Assembly: GCA_031258615.1 (NCBI GenBank) | Contig: JAIRMP010000240.1 | Location: 1 to 7,944, forward strand | From: Spirochaetaceae bacterium | GTDB taxonomy: Bacteria > Spirochaetota > Spirochaetia > Treponematales > Breznakiellaceae | Length of the DNA stretch: 7,944 nucleotides | Reading direction: 5' to 3' | Shown here: one piece after another, positions 5,110 to 7,944 of the stretch | How the letters are laid out: every line of letters begins with the position of its first letter | Numbering within the stretch: the first letter of the stretch is position 1 | Notes under the pieces: generated by a model | Seen by the model: the letters and a program-made list of their open reading frames with translations, nothing else | Databases searched by the model: none | What the model was told of the DNA's origin: nothing | Made by a program: the position numbers and the translations under genes

Positions 5110-5964
5110 CTATGTTCTGCCTTTTCTAATCGTACTTTTGAGCTTTTTTAACCGGTTGTATAAAATTTCAGGCAGCGTTTTTTTTGCCATCCTTTTCAGA
5201 ATATTCTTTAGTGCGCGGTCTATACTCAATTTTTCCCGCTTATCCCTAAGCGCCCAAATAGGATATTTTTCATCAACTTCGCATTGTTCCGAATGCGAAA
5301 GCCGCCGAACACCGTTCATCTTTACCAGAAGCGACCAGATACTCTGGTCGTGACGGTTTTCAATGAACTCCGGGAAATTTGGGCTTACAGAAGGCGTATC
5401 ATCGGCAAGCGCAAAGTTATCATAGTAACCTTTCATCCACTTTTGTATTATTTCAACGCTTTCTTCATATTTCCTTATAAACAAAATTCCACTAGCCATT
5501 TGGCATGGATAAATATCAGGATCGTTCCTTACGCCAAAATAGTCAAACAAATCCCCTTTGGTCCATTGTTTTTCCGTATAATACGACATTTCAAACGCTA
5601 GAAGGCCGTTTTTTGCTTCATTTGCAAGTTCAAAATATTCGTTAAGACGCTTTAACCCTTTGGGATTCAAATGGCATCCTATATCCGTATACTGTAAAAG
5701 ATCGCCGTTATTCAGCTTTTCCAGCGTCTGTAAAATTATATGCGGCTTCCAAACCCAGTATCCAAATCCGCGTCCCGGCTTTAACTTGTCCTTGAAGTAT
5801 TCACGAAAAGCCGCGTCCAAACTGAATTCTGTGTACAAAAAAATACCGTCATAAATTCCCATCTGTTTTGCCTGTTTTTTGAAACGGTTTAGGCTTGGTT
5901 TTAACCTGCTATTGGCAAAAGCGCAAATGTATTTCTTATGACTTGGGGGGGGTGGGGGGGGCAC
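5110..5964 (-). CDS. putative glycosyltransferase (GYWVWKP / YTDIG type)
   Basis: The protein resembles GT-A-like sugar transferases of capsule, O-antigen or surface-glycan loci; donor and acceptor cannot be told. From a GTG at 5964 it has 284 residues: M-P6-S, then KKYICAFANSR (10-20), GFGYWVWKP (66-74), YTDIG (92-96, with a DxD-like Asp94), QMASGILFIRK (155-165) and ENRHDQSIWSLL (202-213). A Lys/Arg-rich amphipathic tail (252-284) could touch the membrane; no signal peptide or transmembrane helix is seen. The frame continues to an ATG at 6264, but that part reads through repeat B and the promoter and is low-complexity. An ATG at 6039 coincides with the expected transcript start. GAGG nine bases before the GTG favours 5964. 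The six prolines come from a C8-A-C8 tract just after the start codon. The gene is richer in A+T than fabG and fabF, which suggests insertion between them. Confidence 0.75.
   Translation of the reverse strand: MPPPPPPSHKKYICAFANSRLKPSLNRFKKQAKQMGIYDGIFLYTEFSLDAAFREYFKDKLKPGRGFGYWVWKPHIILQTLEKLNNGDLLQYTDIGCHLNPKGLKRLNEYFELANEAKNGLLAFEMSYYTEKQWTKGDLFDYFGVRNDPDIYPCQMASGILFIRKYEESVEIIQKWMKGYYDNFALADDTPSVSPNFPEFIENRHDQSIWSLLVKMNGVRRLSHSEQCEVDEKYPIWALRDKREKLSIDRALKNILKRMAKKTLPEILYNRLKKLKSTIRKGRT
5945..5961. repeat. G8-T-G8 tract at the start of the glycosyltransferase
   Basis: On the coding (-) strand this reads CCCCCCCCACCCCCCCC and directly follows the proposed GTG start, encoding six prolines. 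No in-frame start codon exists after it until Met35, which lies inside the conserved domain. Gain or loss of one base would therefore put the whole protein out of frame, the layout seen in phase-variable surface-sugar genes. Confidence 0.85.
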
Positions 5965-6045
5965 TTTTACAGGCCTCGCGCCGCGTAGTTCACGGCAGGC
6001 GGAAAAGCCAGTGTTTGAAGTTTTTCGTATAGTATTCATGTTGAC

Positions 6046-6074
6046 AGCATATACATTCCCCTGTTGTTTGTCAA
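6046..6074 (-). promoter_or_regulatory. predicted promoter of the glycosyltransferase gene
   Basis: On the - strand TTGACA (6074-6069) is followed after exactly 17 bases by TATGCT (6051-6046), four of six matches to the -10 consensus. The transcript would begin near 6039 and carry a leader of about 75 bases to the GTG at 5964. This argues against translation starting at 6039 or at 6264. Confidence 0.5.
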
Positions 6075-6121
6075 ATAACGGATGATGCGGCTGAAAAGAT
6101 GCCCCGCGGCCCGCCTGCGCC

Positions 6122-6197
6122 GCCTTGACAATTATTTTTGCTATAGCTACTGTTATTATTATGACATTTGTTCGATTTTTGTCATGTAACAGGGCGC
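6122..6197 (+). repeat. 76-bp direct repeat, copy B (upstream of fabF)
   Basis: This copy pairs with 3994-4069 (8 mismatches, no gaps). TTGACA lies at 6125-6130 and TACTGT at 6148-6153 with the same 17-base gap, so the promoter-like core is unchanged. Just after it the word AGGGCGC is duplicated (6191-6197 and 6201-6207), then AAAAAAGCGG resembles AAAAAACGG after copy A. If it is the fabF promoter, the leader to 6465 is about 300 bases. Confidence 0.85.
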
Positions 6198-6277
6198 GAC
6201 AGGGCGCAAAAAAGCGGCTTGCCGCTGTCGGGGGCGCCGGTGGCGCGCCTGACACGCGGTACATGGATTTGGGGTCT

Positions 6278-6432
6278 TAGGGGAAAGGCCGCCCCAAAGG
6301 CGATAGCCTTTGGCCCGGGATGAGCGAATGACCCGGTAGCCAAAGCCTCCACCAGCCCCTAGGAGAGGGGGTAGCGGAAGCCCCTAAGCCCGCTTGCGGG
6401 CGGCGGGCTGTAGCGTGGGGGAGACTTCCCCC
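6278..6432 (+). promoter_or_regulatory. GC-rich structured leader before fabF with competing hairpins
   Basis: Hairpin 1 is CCAAAGGC-GATA-GCCTTTGG (6294-6313), a perfect 8-bp stem. Hairpin 2 pairs CTTTGGC (6308-6314) with GCCAAAG (6339-6345) and CCGGG (6315-6319) with CCCGG (6332-6336), 12 bp with a 2-base bulge. The two share 6308-6313 and cannot form together. TAGGGG (6278-6283) can close the region with CCCCTA (6356-6361). Further hairpins are GCCCGC-TT-GCGGGC (6388-6401), with a competing AGCCCGC/GCGGGCT pairing (6387-6409), and GGGGGA-GACT-TCCCCC (6417-6432). No known riboswitch or tRNA is recognised. It may be an attenuator-like leader or a cluster of GC-rich dispersed repeats. Confidence 0.45.
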
Positions 6433-6464
6433 TCATGCCTAATCTGTATTTTATGGAGAACTTG

Positions 6465-7721
6465 ATGAAAAAGGTTGTTGTTACCGGTATGGGGGTTATT
6501 TCGCCCATCGCCAAATCAGTTGATGAATTTTCCTCGGCGCTCAAGGCGGGAACGAGCGGGGTTGGCAGGATTACGCAGTTTGACGCGGCGCTTCATAAGG
6601 TGAAGATTGCCGGCGAAGTGAAGGATTTTGACCCTTCAGTCTGGATTGACGCGAAGGACGCCCGTAAGATGGCGCGGTTTACCCAGTTCGCTGTCGCCGG
6701 CGCGTTTCAGGCGCTCTCGCAGGCGGGGCTGCTTGGCGCGGACAGGAAGGTAAACTGCGAGGCGGAACGCTGCGGTATCGTGCTGGGAAACGGGATTGGC
6801 GGTTTTGAGGTTGTTACCGAGTCGTTCAGGAAGCTGTTCGACGCGGGGCCCGGCCGTATGCTGCCGCTTACCGTGCCGCTGATGATAAACAACGAGGGCG
6901 CCGGCAATGTTTCGCTTGTTTACGGGCTCAAGGGGCCGGCCTTCACGCAGGTTACCGCCTGCACTTCCGGGACGGACGCCCTGGGGCAGGCGCTCGACCT
7001 TATCCGCTCAGGTCGCTGCGATGTCGTTGTCTCCGGCGGGACGGAGGCCTGCATCACGTCGTTCGCCGTGGGCGGTTTTGAGCGTTTGCAGGCTCTTTCC
7101 TCCTGCCGCAACGATCAGCCGGAGAGGGCGAGCCGCCCCTTCGATGCGGGCAGGGACGGTTTTGTTCTGGGTGAGGGCGCGGGTATCCTTGTGCTTGAAA
7201 GCGAGGAGCACGCGACTGCCCGCGGGCAGTCGGCTCTTGCAGAGTTTGCCGGTTACGGCGGGACGGCGGACGCCTTCCACATCACGGCGCCTGAGCCTTC
7301 AGGCGAGGGCGGCGCCAGGGCGATACGACTGGCTCTCGCGGACGCCGGCCTCAAACCGGAAGACATCCAGTACTACAACGCTCACGGCACTTCGACAAGG
7401 ATTAACGATGTGGTGGAGACCAAAATGATAAAGGCCGCCTTCGGCGCGCACGCGCGTAAGCTGAAAATCTCCAGCACAAAGAGTATGACCGGTCACTGTA
7501 TCGCCGGCGGCGGCGGGATCGAGGCGGTGGCCTGCGTCCTGGCAATTCGTGAGGGTTTCTTTCCGCCTACGATAAATCTTGAGGAGGCCGACCCCGAATG
7601 TGATCTGGATTATGTTCCCAACAAGGCGCGGTTCGGCGTGATAAACGCGGCGGCGTCCGGCAGTCTCGGCTTCGGCGGACACAACGGCGTCGCTGTCTTC
7701 AAAAAGGCTGACGGCGGTTAA
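6465..7721 (+). CDS. fabF: 3-oxoacyl-[acyl-carrier-protein] synthase II, FabF
   Basis: FabF condenses malonyl-ACP with a growing acyl-ACP, the chain-extension step of type II fatty acid synthesis. From the ATG at 6465 it has 418 residues, normal for KAS II. GGAG lies six bases before this ATG and the N-terminus MKKVVVTGMGVISP fits the family; upstream ATGs at 6435 and 6453 add an unrelated ten or four residues. The thiolase-fold catalytic triad is Cys166 (TACTSG), His307 (NAHGTST) and His344 (KSMTGH), with Lys339. GFVLGEGAG (232-240) and the C-terminal LGFGGHN (401-407) are typical. Some positions differ from common FabF: TACTSGT where TACASG is usual, NNEGAGN (142-148) where PNMAAGN is usual, and GHCIAGGGGIEA after the second His where GHLLGAAGG is usual. 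A variant chain-length or acyl preference is possible. It is probably transcribed alone from the repeat-B region. Confidence 0.95.
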   Translation: MKKVVVTGMGVISPIAKSVDEFSSALKAGTSGVGRITQFDAALHKVKIAGEVKDFDPSVWIDAKDARKMARFTQFAVAGAFQALSQAGLLGADRKVNCEAERCGIVLGNGIGGFEVVTESFRKLFDAGPGRMLPLTVPLMINNEGAGNVSLVYGLKGPAFTQVTACTSGTDALGQALDLIRSGRCDVVVSGGTEACITSFAVGGFERLQALSSCRNDQPERASRPFDAGRDGFVLGEGAGILVLESEEHATARGQSALAEFAGYGGTADAFHITAPEPSGEGGARAIRLALADAGLKPEDIQYYNAHGTSTRINDVVETKMIKAAFGAHARKLKISSTKSMTGHCIAGGGGIEAVACVLAIREGFFPPTINLEEADPECDLDYVPNKARFGVINAAASGSLGFGGHNGVAVFKKADGG

Positions 7722-7728
7722 CCGCCGT
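7711..7728 (+). terminator. perfect palindrome over the fabF stop codon, possible terminator
   Basis: ACGGCGGTTAACCGCCGT is an 18-base perfect palindrome. As RNA it makes a 7-bp GC-rich stem with a TTAA loop, and the fabF TAA stop occupies loop and stem. Only TATACGACATT follows, with no U-run, so it is at best a weak intrinsic terminator; it may stall RNA polymerase or protect the 3' end instead. Confidence 0.4.
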
Positions 7729-7810
7729 TATACGACATTAAATCCTGAAATTTTTTGAAATTTTTGACAAAAACTATTGACAAATCGAACCAAAAGTGAT
7801 TCATTGAAGT

Positions 7811-7944
7811 ATGGCTAATGAAAAAATTATTACGGTAAAATTCTTCAAAACCTCATCTGGCAATGAACCAGTACGCGATTGGTTAAAGAAGAAGACAAGG
7901 GAAATTAAAAAAGCCATTGGGGAAGACATAAAAGTGGTTGAGAA
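7811..7944 (+). CDS. Gp49/HigB-like toxin of a toxin-antitoxin pair (3' end outside the window)
   Basis: The first 44 codons are present, and the gene runs off the right edge. The residues VKFFKTSSGNEPVRDWLK, then IKKAIGEDIKVVE, match the start of the phage Gp49-like/HigB (RelE superfamily, PF05973) proteins. These are ribosome-dependent mRNA interferases or their relatives. The catalytic C-terminal part is not visible, so activity cannot be judged. In this family the toxin usually comes first, and an Xre-type antitoxin gene would be expected just beyond the window. The ATG is preceded by TTGAAG at weak spacing. TTGACA occurs twice upstream, at 7764-7769 and 7777-7782, in AT-rich DNA, but no convincing -10 box pairs with either. 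The base composition differs sharply from fabF, in keeping with a mobile module. Confidence 0.75.
   Translation, partial: MANEKIITVKFFKTSSGNEPVRDWLKKKTREIKKAIGEDIKVVE

Noticed and set aside
5965..6264. N-terminal extension of the glycosyltransferase to an ATG at 6264 (100 extra residues)
   Set aside because: It translates repeat copy B and the proposed promoter, is low-complexity, lacks a ribosome binding site, and has no likeness to the family before KKYICAF.
6907..7428. Long + strand frame inside fabF
   Set aside because: It is an Arg/Ser-rich out-of-frame shadow of the GC-rich fabF gene.

Overview
This is bacterial chromosomal DNA with ordinary Shine-Dalgarno sites, TTGACA-type promoters and compact operons. 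The mosaic of GC-rich housekeeping genes, AT-rich islands, poly-G/C tracts and short dispersed intergenic repeats, together with luxS and a surface-glycan-type glycosyltransferase, would fit a spirochaete of the Treponema group. That is a low-confidence guess from style and not a phylogenetic result.

Layout. Positions 1-813 are AT-rich: an unassigned edge region, then a HAD-family phosphatase on the + strand. Facing it on the - strand is a tight four-gene operon, transcribed luxS > hisG > ogg2-like DNA glycosylase > hisB (3511 down to 867). Its members overlap by 1 and 4 bases or sit 31 bases apart. A promoter and an abutting perfect dyad lie just upstream of luxS. From about 3577 to 3993 there is no convincing gene; the space holds a patchwork of short repeats, including a run of 15 C. 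A 76-bp element with a TTGACA promoter-like core then leads into fabG (+, 4127-4861). After a 250-bp spacer with a possible gene remnant comes an AT-richer glycosyltransferase-like gene on the - strand (5110-5964). Its start codon is followed at once by a C8-A-C8 tract, and it has its own recognisable promoter. A second copy of the 76-bp element follows, then a GC-rich, strongly structured 150-bp leader, then fabF (+, 6465-7721). A palindrome covers the fabF stop codon. The window ends in AT-rich DNA with the first 44 codons of a Gp49/HigB-like toxin gene.

How the genes work together. hisG and hisB catalyse the first and the dehydration steps of histidine synthesis. LuxS recycles S-ribosylhomocysteine in the activated methyl cycle and makes the AI-2 precursor. 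The glycosylase removes oxidised guanine. No single pathway joins all four, so their coupling is the odd point of this operon. FabG and FabF are the ketoreductase and condensing enzyme of the type II fatty acid cycle. They appear to have been split by insertion of the glycosyltransferase segment, yet both carry the same upstream repeat.

The most interesting signals are the possible phase-variable tract at the start of the glycosyltransferase, the repeated promoter-like element before both fab genes, and mutually exclusive hairpins in the fabF leader. I did not find a clearly new defence or mobile system.
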